Assembly: GCA_018970945.1 (NCBI GenBank)
Contig: JAGWVJ010000020.1
Span: forward strand, 1 to 35,168
Direction: 5' to 3'
Origin: Cyanobacteria bacterium REEB417
GTDB lineage: Bacteria; Cyanobacteriota; Cyanobacteriia; PCC-6307; Cyanobiaceae
DNA length: 35,168 nucleotides
Shown: positions 8,982-16,415 of the stretch, piece after piece
How positions within the stretch are numbered: position 1 is the first letter of the stretch
Layout of the letters: each line of letters starts with the position of its first letter
Notes under the pieces: generated by a model
Database searches by the model: none
Told to the model about the DNA's origin: nothing
Seen by the model: only the letters and a program-made list of their open reading frames with translations
Program-made: the position numbers and the translations under genes

Positions 8982-9029
8982 TACCAGCACCAGCATCGGG
9001 TTGTCGCTGTCAGGGCTGATCGGTGCCAT
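8907..9029 (-). CDS. small single-pass membrane protein (40 aa)
   Basis: The minus-strand frame from ATG 9029 to TAG gives 40 residues: a short polar start (MAPISPDSDNP), one strong hydrophobic segment (MLVLVSGILLLGGIAALISW, 12-31) and the short tail GLGNAYPAA. This is the shape of the very small thylakoid or plasma-membrane proteins common in cyanobacteria, but I cannot assign it to a named photosystem or cytochrome subunit. Most of it lies antisense to the 3' end of ribF, and its start is only 20 nt from the thiE start on the other strand, so its promoter would have to lie within or before thiE. No Shine-Dalgarno is visible. Supported by composition only. Confidence 0.5.
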   Translation of the reverse strand: MAPISPDSDNPMLVLVSGILLLGGIAALISWGLGNAYPAA

Positions 9030-9049
9030 TGGAGCCAGTCTCGAAAACC

Positions 9050-10135
9050 ATGCCTCCCACCCCTAGCAGTCCTGCGGTCGAACGGCTCCTCGATGCCAAT
9101 CTCGACCGTGCCCGCGAAGGCCTGCGGGTGCTCGAGGACTGGGCGCGCTTTGCCCTCGACCGGGCCGATCTGGTGGCCCGCTGCAAGGACATGCGCCAGC
9201 GGCTGGGGCGGCTCCACGCCGACCGTTACAAGCTGGCCCGCCACACGGCCAGCGATCCGGCGGCCGGCATGGGCCATCCCGCCCAGCTTGCGCGACAGGA
9301 TCCCTCGCAGGTGGTGGGGGCCAATGCCTCGCGTGTGGCCGAAGCCCTGCGGGTGCTCGAGGAGTTTGGCCGCGCCGATACCCCGGCCCTGGCGGCCGAG
9401 GCGGCGGCCATCCGCTACCAGCTCTATGACCTCGAGGTGGAACTGCTGCAGGCCGTGCAGCTGGCCGCAGCGGGGGGTGAGGCCCGCCGCCAGTTGCTGG
9501 CCCGGTGCCACCTGTACCTGATCAGCGGGCCCATGGCTGGCCTGGAGTCCATGGTCGAGGCGGCCCTGCAGGGGGGTGTGCGCCTGCTGCAGTACCGGGC
9601 CAAGGCCGAGGCCGTGGCCGCCGACGGCACCCCCCTTGACGACGCGGCGCGGCTGCAGCAGGCCCGGGCGTTGCGCCAGCTCACGTCACGCTACGGGGCC
9701 CTGTTCATCGTCAATGACCGCATCGATCTGGCCCTGGCGGTCGGCGCCGATGGCGTCCATCTGGGACAGGGGGATCTGCCTCCTGCCCTGGCGCGGCGGC
9801 TGCTGGGTCCCGCCTGCCTGATCGGGCGCAGCACCCACCATCTGGCCCAGCTGCAGCAGGCTGTCGCCGACGGTTGCGACTACGTGGGCGTCGGGCCGGT
9901 GCATGCCACGCCCACCAAGCCCGGCCGCGAGCCGGTTGGACTTGACTATGTCCGGCAGGTTGCCGGGGCGAGTCCGATTCCGTTCTTTGCCATCGGTGGC
10001 ATCGATGCCACCAACCTGGGTGCCGTGTGCGCTGCCGGTGCGACCCGGGTGGCGGTGGTGCGGGCCATCAGCGCTGCCGCCGATCCCCGTCTGGCCGCCG
10101 GCACGCTGCTCAAGGCGCTGGAGCAGGGGTGCTGA
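9050..10135 (+). CDS. thiE: thiamine phosphate synthase with N-terminal ThiD2-like domain
   Basis: The 361-aa protein joins HMP pyrophosphate and thiazole phosphate to make thiamine phosphate. Residues from about 150 form the ThiE TIM barrel: CHLYLISGP, GGVRLLQYRAK, LFIVNDRIDLALAVGADGVHLG, LIGRSTHH, YVGVGPVHATPTKPG and FAIGGIDATN. Residues 1 to about 145 are an all-helical N-terminal extension (VERLLDANLDRAREGLRVLE and SRVAEALRVLEEFGR) that matches the ThiD2-type domain found in cyanobacterial ThiE; ThiD2 is reported to act as an HMP-phosphate kinase. The start is ATG 9050, giving MPPTPSSPAVERLLD; the frame opens 9 codons earlier. Its stop overlaps the thiS start (TGATG), so the two are coupled. 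No TPP riboswitch is visible upstream. Confidence 0.95.
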   Translation: MPPTPSSPAVERLLDANLDRAREGLRVLEDWARFALDRADLVARCKDMRQRLGRLHADRYKLARHTASDPAAGMGHPAQLARQDPSQVVGANASRVAEALRVLEEFGRADTPALAAEAAAIRYQLYDLEVELLQAVQLAAAGGEARRQLLARCHLYLISGPMAGLESMVEAALQGGVRLLQYRAKAEAVAADGTPLDDAARLQQARALRQLTSRYGALFIVNDRIDLALAVGADGVHLGQGDLPPALARRLLGPACLIGRSTHHLAQLQQAVADGCDYVGVGPVHATPTKPGREPVGLDYVRQVAGASPIPFFAIGGIDATNLGAVCAAGATRVAVVRAISAAADPRLAAGTLLKALEQGC

Positions 10136-10356
10136 TGCCGGAGCCCGACACCATCGCCATCACGGTCAACGGCGAGGTGCGCCGCTGCCCAGCGGGCCTC
10201 GCCCTGCCAGACCTGCTTGAGACGCTGGGCTACCGGCCCCAGCTGGTGGTGGTCGAGGTCAACGGCGTGATTGTGCCCCGGACCGACTGGCCTGCGCTGG
10301 TGGTCGGGGAATCCGATGGGCTGGAGGTGGTCACCATCGTGGGGGGGGGTTCCTAG
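10135..10356 (+). CDS. thiS: sulfur carrier protein ThiS
   Basis: This 73-aa ubiquitin-fold protein carries sulfur as a C-terminal thiocarboxylate for thiazole synthesis. Visible features are ITVNGEVRRCPAGLALPDLLE, LVVVEVNGVIVPR and the ending EVVTIVGGGS. The start overlaps the thiE stop by one base. One oddity is the tail: ThiS normally ends in Gly-Gly, while here a Gly-Ser follows the diglycine, with a run of nine G bases in the codons. The ending could be natural for this lineage or require trimming. DUF1517 follows after 12 nt in the same direction. Confidence 0.92.
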   Translation: MPEPDTIAITVNGEVRRCPAGLALPDLLETLGYRPQLVVVEVNGVIVPRTDWPALVVGESDGLEVVTIVGGGS

Positions 10357-10368
10357 ATTTCAGCCTTG

Positions 10369-11349
10369 ATGCAGCGGACGATCGTGCTCCCTTCGCCCCT
10401 GCCGGCCCGCTCCTGGCGCCGGCGACTGGCTGCGGCACTTGTGCTGCCCTTTGCCCTGACGCTGTTGCTGACCGCGGCACCGTCCCCGGTGCAGGCGGCC
10501 AGTGGCGGCCGCATCGGAGGCGGTAGCTTCCGCTCCGCTCCCTCGATGCCCCGCAGCTACGGCGGCGGCAGCTACCGCGGAGGCTACGGGGGCGGCTATG
10601 GCGGCGGCGGCATCGGCTTTCCGTTCCTGATCCCCCTGTTCGGCTTCGGCGGCGGCGGCCTGTTCGGTTTCCTGATCCTGATGGCGGTCGTGGGTCTGCT
10701 GACCAATGCCCTGCGGGGCGGCGGTGGTGGAGGCCAGTCCCTGCCGGCGGGTATGCGCGGCGGCGACCTGGCCTACGGCCAGCAGGCCGATGGACCGGTC
10801 ACGATCGCCCAACTTCAGGTTGGCCTGCTCGCTTCGGCCCGCGATCTGCAGAGCGACCTGCGGCGGCTGGCGGCTTCGGCCGACACCGGCAGCAGCAGTG
10901 GACTGCAGCAGGTTCTGCAGGAGACCACCCTGGCCCTGTTGCGCCACCCTGATCTTTGGGTCTATGCCTGCAGCGAAACGGGCGAGGTACCCTTCGCCAG
11001 CGCCGAATCGACGTTCAACCGCCTTTCGATGGCCGAGCGCAGCAAGCTCGAACGCGAGGTCACCAGCAACGTGGGCGGCACCCGCCGCAGCGATGCCGTG
11101 GTGGCCGCCGGCGACAGCGACGCCACCAGCGACTTCATTGCGATCACCCTTCTGGTGGCCAGCCGCCGCCGGCTCAGGCTGGCGGGTGCCGGCAGCGGCG
11201 AACAGTTGCGCCAGGCCCTGCAGCAGCTGGGGGCCGTCGGCAGTGAGGAGCTCCTGGCCCTTGAGGTGATCTGGCAGCCGGAGGGGGCCGGTGAGGTGCT
11301 CAGCACCGAGGAATTGATCACCGCCTACCCCCAGCTGCAGCATCTCTGA
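10369..11349 (+). CDS. DUF1517 domain membrane protein (FLAP1-related family)
   Basis: A 326-aa protein with a cleavable signal or first membrane segment (LAAALVLPFALTLLLTAAPSPVQAAS), a glycine/serine/tyrosine-rich stretch (about 45-85, with YGGGSYRGGYGGGYGGGG), a second membrane segment (FPFLIPLFGFGGGGLFGFLI and LILMAVVGLL) and a soluble DUF1517 domain (from about 140) containing VTIAQLQVGLLASAR, LQETTLALLRHPDLWVYA and FNRLSMAERSKLEREVTSN. DUF1517 is found in cyanobacteria and plants; the Arabidopsis member FLAP1, as I recall, affects thylakoid proton balance under fluctuating light. The start ATG 10369 follows thiS by 12 nt, so it may be the third gene of the thiE-thiS transcript, although no metabolic link to thiamine is known to me. 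Confidence 0.85.
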   Translation: MQRTIVLPSPLPARSWRRRLAAALVLPFALTLLLTAAPSPVQAASGGRIGGGSFRSAPSMPRSYGGGSYRGGYGGGYGGGGIGFPFLIPLFGFGGGGLFGFLILMAVVGLLTNALRGGGGGGQSLPAGMRGGDLAYGQQADGPVTIAQLQVGLLASARDLQSDLRRLAASADTGSSSGLQQVLQETTLALLRHPDLWVYACSETGEVPFASAESTFNRLSMAERSKLEREVTSNVGGTRRSDAVVAAGDSDATSDFIAITLLVASRRRLRLAGAGSGEQLRQALQQLGAVGSEELLALEVIWQPEGAGEVLSTEELITAYPQLQHL

Positions 11350-11442
11350 GCCGATCTCAGGAGACTTAGGGAGACAGGCCGCTGCCACCCTTGCCGCGGT
11401 GGGGAGGTCTTCGCAGACTGGCGTGCACGCAGCCCCGCAGCG

Positions 11443-11601
11443 ATGGCTCCACGCCCGATCAGCTGGGTCAACTCGCCGGTGCTGATGCTGGCCATCGAGC
11501 GCTACGAGCGGGGGCAATTGCCCCGCTCGATGCAGCTCTGGCTGCAGGCCCTGCTCGACCTCGAGGCGCCCGTCAAAGGTCCGCTACGCCCCAACGGCTG
11601 A
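11443..11601 (+). CDS. small hypothetical protein (52 aa)
   Basis: From ATG 11443 the frame encodes 52 residues beginning MAPRPISWVNSPVLMLAIER and continuing through YERGQLPRSMQLWLQALLDL. It reads as a compact amphipathic helical protein with two tryptophans; no membrane segment and no recognised family. The frame ends 18 nt inside the 3' end of convergent larB. It has no visible ribosome site. The sensible residue pattern and position between two genes argue for a real small gene, but a computed conservation test is lacking. Confidence 0.5.
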   Translation: MAPRPISWVNSPVLMLAIERYERGQLPRSMQLWLQALLDLEAPVKGPLRPNG

Positions 11602-12270
11602 GGTGCTGGGGCCATTGTTCAGGATCCGCAGCGCCGCCATTGCCGCGCCGTAGCCGTTGTCGATGTTGACCACGGTGAGTCCTGGCGCGCAGCTGGCGAG
11701 CATGCCGTGCAGGGCAGCCTGGCCGCCGGCACTGACGCCGTATCCCACCGACACCGGCACGCCGATCACAGGCTGAGGCAGCAATCCGGCCAGCACCGTG
11801 GGCAGCGCCCCTTCCATGCCGGCACAGGCAATCAACACCCGCGCGCCACGCAGCTGCTCGAGACGCCCCAGCAACCGGTGCAGGCCTGCCACACCCACAT
11901 CGATTACCAGATCGGTTTCGATTCCATGGACCTGCAGGCTCAGCCGTGCTTCGGCGGCCACCGGCAGATCGCTGCTGCCGGCGCCCAGGATCGCCACCGC
12001 ACCCAAGGCGCGATCGGCAGCCGGCAGGGAGGCACTCACCAGGCAGCGGGCGTCGACGTCATAGCGCACCGTCGCTTGGCTAAGTCGGGCCTGCACGGCG
12101 GCTGCTTTGTCGGCGCTGATGCGGGTGGCGAGGATCAGTTCATCGGCCACCGCCAGTGCCTCGAGGATCCGCACCAGCTGGTCGATGCTCTTGTGTTCGC
12201 CCCAGATCGCCTCGACCATGCCCAGGCGGCTGCGCCGCTGGAGATCGAGCTGGTGGTCTGCCGGGTTCAT
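11584..12270 (-). CDS. larB: nickel-pincer cofactor biosynthesis protein LarB
   Basis: A 228-aa protein of the LarB / PurE-like family. LarB carboxylates and hydrolyses nicotinic acid adenine dinucleotide as the first step to the nickel-pincer nucleotide cofactor of lactate racemase and related enzymes. Seen here: the lead-in RRSRLGMVEAIWGEHKS, the PurE-like core with AVAILGAGSSDLPVAAEA, VGVAGLHRLLGRLE, ARVLIACAGMEGALPTVLAG and GVPVSVGYGVSAGG, and the end VVNIDNGYGAAMAALRI. The start ATG 12270 sits in an ATGA overlap with the stop of the upstream methyltransferase; an upstream extension of 21 codons is possible but unlikely. larC and larE are not in the window, so the cofactor pathway cannot be confirmed here. 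Confidence 0.93.
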   Translation of the reverse strand: MNPADHQLDLQRRSRLGMVEAIWGEHKSIDQLVRILEALAVADELILATRISADKAAAVQARLSQATVRYDVDARCLVSASLPAADRALGAVAILGAGSSDLPVAAEARLSLQVHGIETDLVIDVGVAGLHRLLGRLEQLRGARVLIACAGMEGALPTVLAGLLPQPVIGVPVSVGYGVSAGGQAALHGMLASCAPGLTVVNIDNGYGAAMAALRILNNGPSTSAVGA

Positions 12271-13091
12271 GGCTGCTCCCAGATCAACTCGACCAGGGTC
12301 GGGGTGATCCACAGACTGGCCTGTTGCCGGCACCGGGCCAGCTCATGCTCGAGCTGGTGCTGGTCGTTGGCTGACCAGAGACCGGCCGCGGCGAGCTGGG
12401 GGCTGTAGCTGCGCAGAAAATCCTGCAGCCACAGCGCTTTGGCCCCGGAAGCGGGTTCGCAGGCCTGCAGGCTGCGGGCCTCAAGCAAGCGCAGCCCGCG
12501 GCCCTCGAGCGCAGCCGGAAGGCGGCGGGCGATGTGGGGATCGCCGCCATTGGTCTGCCAGTGGGCGATGCAGCGCTGCACAAACCGCCCCACCGCTTCG
12601 CCCCCGGGTACCAGGGCAAACGTGTCCCACTGGATGTATTCGTGCAGCACCAGGCGCCCCCCGGGGCGCAGGGCCCGAACCATCAGATCGAACAGCGGCT
12701 GCGGATCATGCAGAAACATCGCCACCCAGCGGCACCAGATGCCGTCGCAGCAGTCAGGCTCCAACAACGCACTGGCGGCCTCGGCGTGGAGATCACAGGC
12801 CAGGGTGGTCACCTGCGGCAGGCTGCGGGCGTTGGCCTGCTGCCGCAGGTGAGCCAGGTAGGGCTCGGCGTTGTCGAGCGCCAGCACGCTGCCGCCAGGA
12901 CCCACCAGCTCGGCCAGATCAAGAGCCGCAAACCCAGGCCCGCACCCCAGATCCAGAAGGCGCTGCCCGGGGCCGAAGCCCGCCCGCGCCCAGCTGGCCT
13001 GGGCGTCGTTGCGCCAGATCCGGTGCTGGCGATCCAGGCGTTTGAGCTCGTCTGTGCCGGTTCCCAGCACGTAGGGGACCGAGCTTGTCAT
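12267..13091 (-). CDS. class I SAM-dependent methyltransferase
   Basis: The 274-aa protein has the Rossmann methyltransferase fold: motif I RLLDLGCGPGFAALDL (44-59), acidic motif II VLALDNAEPYLAHLR, the motif IV region DGIWCRWVAMFLHDP and post-motif RALRPGGRLVLHEY. The C-terminal half holds a substrate-side region (QWDTFALVPGGEAVGRF and later). The substrate is unknown. It is locked between two genes: the TIGR03792 protein stop overlaps its start (ATGA), and its own stop overlaps the larB start (ATGA). The three proteins are thus very likely made together, though a shared pathway is inference. Confidence 0.9.
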   Translation of the reverse strand: MTSSVPYVLGTGTDELKRLDRQHRIWRNDAQASWARAGFGPGQRLLDLGCGPGFAALDLAELVGPGGSVLALDNAEPYLAHLRQQANARSLPQVTTLACDLHAEAASALLEPDCCDGIWCRWVAMFLHDPQPLFDLMVRALRPGGRLVLHEYIQWDTFALVPGGEAVGRFVQRCIAHWQTNGGDPHIARRLPAALEGRGLRLLEARSLQACEPASGAKALWLQDFLRSYSPQLAAAGLWSANDQHQLEHELARCRQQASLWITPTLVELIWEQP

Positions 13092-13534
13092 TGCGGCAGC
13101 AGCTCCCCTTGAAAGATCAGCGGGAAGGGATTGCCCTGCTGGCTGCCGGTGAGCTGCTGGGCCAGCTGCTCAAAACGCTGCTGCACCCGAGCGACCTCGG
13201 CCTCGGGGATGGTTTGCCAGTCGGCTCGGCTGCGCCAGTGGATCAGCAGCGTGCCCTCTTCCCGCTTGGGGTCCCACAACAGTTGGCGATCGAGAAATCC
13301 CGGCTGGGCCTCGAGCCAGGGTTCCCAGCTGCCACGCTCGGCGGCGATCCAGGCGTCGACGGCCTCGGCTGGCACTTTGATGCGCAGGTGCTCCACCAGC
13401 ACCACGTCGTAGGCCCCGCCGGCAATGTTGCTTCCGGTGTCGGCCGCGCTGGCCAAATCAGGGTGCCAGAGCCAGCTGCCCAGCAGCAGAGACAGCGCCA
13501 GGAGGCCGGAGATCATGGGCCGGAGGCGGGGCAT
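13088..13534 (-). CDS. TIGR03792 family protein with signal peptide
   Basis: A 148-aa protein with an N-terminal signal or anchor (MISGLLALSLLLGSWLW, cleavage plausible after LASAA) and a dimeric alpha/beta-barrel-like domain typical of TIGR03792: VVLVEHLRIKVPAEAVDAWI, SWEPWLEAQPGFLDRQLLWD and EGTLLIHWRSRADWQTIP. The fold resembles antibiotic-biosynthesis monooxygenase and EthD-type proteins; no enzymatic role is established for the family. The chosen ATG 13534 has a GAGGTG ribosome site 8 nt upstream; a GTG at 13543 is the alternative. It starts directly after ispF and overlaps the methyltransferase start by 4 nt. Confidence 0.85.
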   Translation of the reverse strand: MPRLRPMISGLLALSLLLGSWLWHPDLASAADTGSNIAGGAYDVVLVEHLRIKVPAEAVDAWIAAERGSWEPWLEAQPGFLDRQLLWDPKREEGTLLIHWRSRADWQTIPEAEVARVQQRFEQLAQQLTGSQQGNPFPLIFQGELLPQ

Positions 13535-13544
13535 GTCGCGCACC

Positions 13545-14030
13545 TCAGCTGCGGCTCAGCAGCGCCACCGCATGGCAGCTGATGCCCTCTTCGCGGCCTT
13601 CGGCACCCAGGTGTTCGTTGGTGGTGGCCTTGACCCCCACCTGGTCGGGTGCGATCCCAAGGCGCTCGGCAATGGCAGCGGCCATCGCACCGATATGGGG
13701 CTTGAGCTTGGGCCGCTCGGCCACGACCACGCTGTCGATGTTGACCACGCTCCAGCCGCGCTGCTGGACCAGGGCCTTGACCTGCTCCAGCAAAACCAGG
13801 CTGTCGGCCCCCTTCCACCGGGGGTCGTCAGGGGGGAAGTACTTGCCGATGTCACCCAATGACAGGGACCCCAGCAGGGCATCCATGATCGCGTGCACCA
13901 GCACATCGGCATCGCTGTGGCCATCGAGGCCCAGGCCGGCAGGGTGCTCAAGGCGCTGGCCCCCCAGAATCAGCGGCCGGCCCGGCACCAGCCTGTGAAT
14001 GTCGTAGCCGTTGCCGATGCGCAGCTGCAT
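13545..14030 (-). CDS. ispF: 2-C-methyl-D-erythritol 2,4-cyclodiphosphate synthase
   Basis: IspF catalyses the cyclisation step of the MEP isoprenoid pathway, which supplies carotenoids, phytol and quinones in cyanobacteria. The 161-aa length is standard. Metal ligands Asp10, His12 (GNGYDIHRL) and His46 ([13 protein letters not shown]) are present, along with [10 protein letters not shown] and [20 protein letters not shown]. The downstream TIGR03792 gene begins within about 10 nt of its stop. trmD lies 51 nt further downstream-upstream order, that is, it ends 51 nt before this start on the same strand. Confidence 0.97.
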   Translation of the reverse strand: MQLRIGNGYDIHRLVPGRPLILGGQRLEHPAGLGLDGHSDADVLVHAIMDALLGSLSLGDIGKYFPPDDPRWKGADSLVLLEQVKALVQQRGWSVVNIDSVVVAERPKLKPHIGAMAAAIAERLGIAPDQVGVKATTNEHLGAEGREEGISCHAVALLSRS

Positions 14031-14081
14031 GGGGCGCAGGGATCATCGATCAGACCCTATCGCTGCACTCCATCGCGCCGG

Positions 14082-14783
14082 TTATTGCTGTTCCCGCTGC
14101 TGCGCCTGCCAGCGGGCAAAGAGGTCGGGTCGCCGCTGTTGGGTGCGCTGCTGTTGCTGCTGGGACCGCCAGCGGGCGATGGCCCCGTGGTCGCCGCTGC
14201 GCAGCACGGCCGGCACCTCCATGCCCATGAACGACGCCGGGCGTGTGTAGTGGGGGTGCTCGAGCAGGCCAGCGCTATGGCTTTCGTCGTCGAGCGAGGC
14301 GGCGGTGCCCACCGTGCCCGGCAGCAACCGCACCACCCCGTTGATGATCACCGCGGCGGGCAGCTCGCCACCGGTGAGCACAAAGTCGCCGATCGACACC
14401 TCCTCATCGGCCAGGCTGCGGATGCGCTCGTCGAATCCCTCGTAGTGGCCGCACAGCAGCACCAGCTGTGCGTAGCCGGTTGCCCAGCGTCGCAGGTCGG
14501 CCTGTTGCAGTTGCCGCCCCTGGGGACTCATCAGCAGCACGCGGCGCTGCTGTAGCACCGGAATCGCTTCAACCGCGGCAAACACCGGCTGGGGCATCAG
14601 CACCATGCCCGCGCCCCCGCCATAGGGCTCGTCGTCGACCTTGCGGTAGCTGCCTTCAGCAAAGTCGCGCGGGTTGTGGGTGTGCAGTTCGGCGATGCCA
14701 GCGGCGAACGCCCGGCCGATCACCCCCAGGCTCAGCAACGGCGCCAGCGAGTCGGGCGCCAGGCTCACCACATCGAGGCGCAT
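14082..14783 (-). CDS. trmD: tRNA (guanine-37-N1)-methyltransferase TrmD
   Basis: TrmD methylates G37 next to the anticodon to prevent frameshifting. The 233-aa protein starts MRLDVVSLAPDSLAPLLSLG and shows DDEPYGGGAGMVLMPQPVF, the trefoil-knot SAM site LVLLCGHYEGFDERI, and SIGDFVLTGGELPAAVIING. The C-terminal helical domain follows (AGLLEHPHYTRPASFMG), with a glutamine/arginine-rich tail (RSQQQQQRTQQRRP) that is longer in Q than usual. The start shares a base with the stop of the phycobiliprotein-lyase gene upstream (TGATG), so the two are translationally coupled. The frame is open much further upstream, but that is the lyase gene's shadow. Confidence 0.96.
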   Translation of the reverse strand: MRLDVVSLAPDSLAPLLSLGVIGRAFAAGIAELHTHNPRDFAEGSYRKVDDEPYGGGAGMVLMPQPVFAAVEAIPVLQQRRVLLMSPQGRQLQQADLRRWATGYAQLVLLCGHYEGFDERIRSLADEEVSIGDFVLTGGELPAAVIINGVVRLLPGTVGTAASLDDESHSAGLLEHPHYTRPASFMGMEVPAVLRSGDHGAIARWRSQQQQQRTQQRRPDLFARWQAQQREQQ

Positions 14784-15280
14784 CAGGCGGGCCGGCTGAC
14801 GCGGCGGATCTCCGAGCTGAAGCTGGCCCGGCCCGGGGCCCCGTCGGCGCGGCTCTCGACGGTTGAACGCAGCCGCAGGTTGGGTTTGGTGAACCAGATC
14901 TTTTCGCGCACCGTGCCACCCGGGCTGTCGAGCACCAGCTCCAGGCTGCCGTCGGGCCAGAGCGACCAGGTGCCTTCTGCTCCGCTGCTGGTGCTGAAGC
15001 CGCCATCGGCGCCAAACAACAGCAGGGAAGGCTGCTGCTGGCTGCCATCGCGCTTCGGGGTCACCTGCAGGCCACCGGGGCCGCCATCGGTACCATCCAC
15101 GTAGCTGACCACCAGTTCGCCCCGCTCGCTGCTGTGCCAGTCGTCGCCTTCGCCGCGGTCCCCCAGGGTGAACCGGCTGCGCAGGCTCATCCAGTCGCCG
15201 GCGCAACAGCGCAGAAAGGCTTCGAGCGTCGCCGGCGGAAAGGGGCCTGGGTCGGGCTGATCGTCAGGAGTGGTTGTCAT
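14783..15280 (-). CDS. cpcS: CpcS/CpeS-type phycobiliprotein lyase
   Basis: This 165-aa lipocalin-like protein attaches phycocyanobilin or a related bilin to a cysteine of phycobiliproteins. Family signs are the N-terminal LEAFLRCCAGDWMSLRSRFT, ELVVSYVD, and the strands DGSLELVLDSPGGTVREKIW and FTKPNLRLRSTV. It dates the host as a phycobilisome-bearing cyanobacterium. The subfamily (CpcS, CpeS or CpeU) cannot be settled by eye, so the symbol is tentative. The start MTTTPDDQP at 15280 is preferred; an in-frame start 9 codons upstream is possible. It lies 29 nt downstream of era and is coupled to trmD. Confidence 0.88.
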   Translation of the reverse strand: MTTTPDDQPDPGPFPPATLEAFLRCCAGDWMSLRSRFTLGDRGEGDDWHSSERGELVVSYVDGTDGGPGGLQVTPKRDGSQQQPSLLLFGADGGFSTSSGAEGTWSLWPDGSLELVLDSPGGTVREKIWFTKPNLRLRSTVESRADGAPGRASFSSEIRRVSRPA

Positions 15281-15309
15281 GGCAGCGATTCTCTCAGCTT
15301 CCGCCACGC

Positions 15310-16350
15310 TCAGCTGTCGCCCCGGTAGCCCAGCTCGGCCAGGCGGGCGGCGCTGCGGCGCCAGCCCGGCACCACCTTGACGAACAGCTCGAGATAGACC
15401 GGTCCATTGATCAGCTTCTGCATCTGGGCCCGGGCCCCCGTGCCGATCTGCCGCAGCATCTGGCCGCCCTTGCCGATCAGGATGCCCTTCTGGCTGCTGC
15501 GCTCCACCAGCACCGTGGCCAGCACCGCCGTGCGCGGGCCGTCGTCGACGATGCGTTCGATCTGCACGGCCACTGAGTGGGGTACCTCTTCGCGGGTGTG
15601 GTTGAGCACCTGCTCGCGGATCAGCTCGGCCAGCAGCAGCTGTTCGGGTTGGTCGCTGACCGCATCGCTGGGGTAGAGGTGGGGTCCCTCGGGCAGCTGG
15701 GCGGCCAGGGCGCTTACCAGGGCGGCGGTGCCGTCGCCGCCCAGGGCGCTGACGCGGTGCAGGGGCCAGCCGGGCACCAGCTCCCGGTAGCTGGCCTCCA
15801 GCGCGTCGGCGGCGTCGGGCGGCACCAGGTCGCTCTTGTTGAGAGCCACCTGCACCGGCACCTGGGTGCGGGCCAGCAAGTCGACGATGAAGCCATCGCC
15901 GCGCCCTGCGGGTTGGCTGCCATCGACCAGCAGCAGCACCTGATCCACCTCACCGATGGCGGCCCGGGCGCTCTGCACCAGCCGCTCACCCAGCAGGTGG
16001 TGGGGTTTGTGGATCCCGGGCGTGTCCACCAGCACCAGCTGGGCCTCGGCGGTGGTGAGGATCGCCCGCAGGCGGTTGCGCGTGGTCTGGGCGATCGGTG
16101 ACGTGATCGCCACCTTGGTGCCCACCAGCTGGTTGAGCAGGGTCGATTTGCCCACGTTGGGGCGTCCCACCAGGGCCACAAAGCCCGAGCGAAAGGGCTG
16201 GCTGCAGGGTTCGCCCCCGCAGGCTGCCAGCAGCCTGGCCGATTCGGCCGGGTCAGGGATCGGCAGTTCGATCCCCTCCTGGCCGCCCAGTCCAGGGGAT
16301 CCCCCGGGTTCGGGGGCAGGGTTCAGGGGGGGCGGGGTCTCAGGATCCAT
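15310..16350 (-). CDS. era: GTPase Era
   Basis: Era is a GTPase that binds 16S rRNA near its 3' end and assists small-subunit assembly. The 346-aa protein has G1 GRPNVGKST (62-70), G2 around AQTTRNRLR, G3 DTPGIHKP, G4 NKSD and the C-terminal KH domain with ERSSQKGILIGKGGQMLRQI. It carries an N-terminal proline/glycine-rich extension of about 55 residues (MDPETPPPLNPAPEPGGSPG) before the G domain, which is common in cyanobacteria but absent from E. coli Era. ATG 16350 is preferred over GTG 16359. It probably leads the era-cpcS-trmD-ispF gene run. Confidence 0.96.
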   Translation of the reverse strand: MDPETPPPLNPAPEPGGSPGLGGQEGIELPIPDPAESARLLAACGGEPCSQPFRSGFVALVGRPNVGKSTLLNQLVGTKVAITSPIAQTTRNRLRAILTTAEAQLVLVDTPGIHKPHHLLGERLVQSARAAIGEVDQVLLLVDGSQPAGRGDGFIVDLLARTQVPVQVALNKSDLVPPDAADALEASYRELVPGWPLHRVSALGGDGTAALVSALAAQLPEGPHLYPSDAVSDQPEQLLLAELIREQVLNHTREEVPHSVAVQIERIVDDGPRTAVLATVLVERSSQKGILIGKGGQMLRQIGTGARAQMQKLINGPVYLELFVKVVPGWRRSAARLAELGYRGDS

Positions 16351-16415
16351 TCCCCTCACACTGCCAGCACGCCGGCAGGCTTTCCATAGCCTGGTGGGCA
16401 GCGTTGCGTTTCCCC

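Noticed and set aside
7864-10134. Possible FMN or TPP riboswitch before ribF or thiE
   Set aside because: The gaps before these genes are short and I could not find the conserved core elements of either class.
10360-11517. 385-codon minus-strand frame
   Set aside because: Antisense to DUF1517; rich in Gln/Ala/Gly with no domain.
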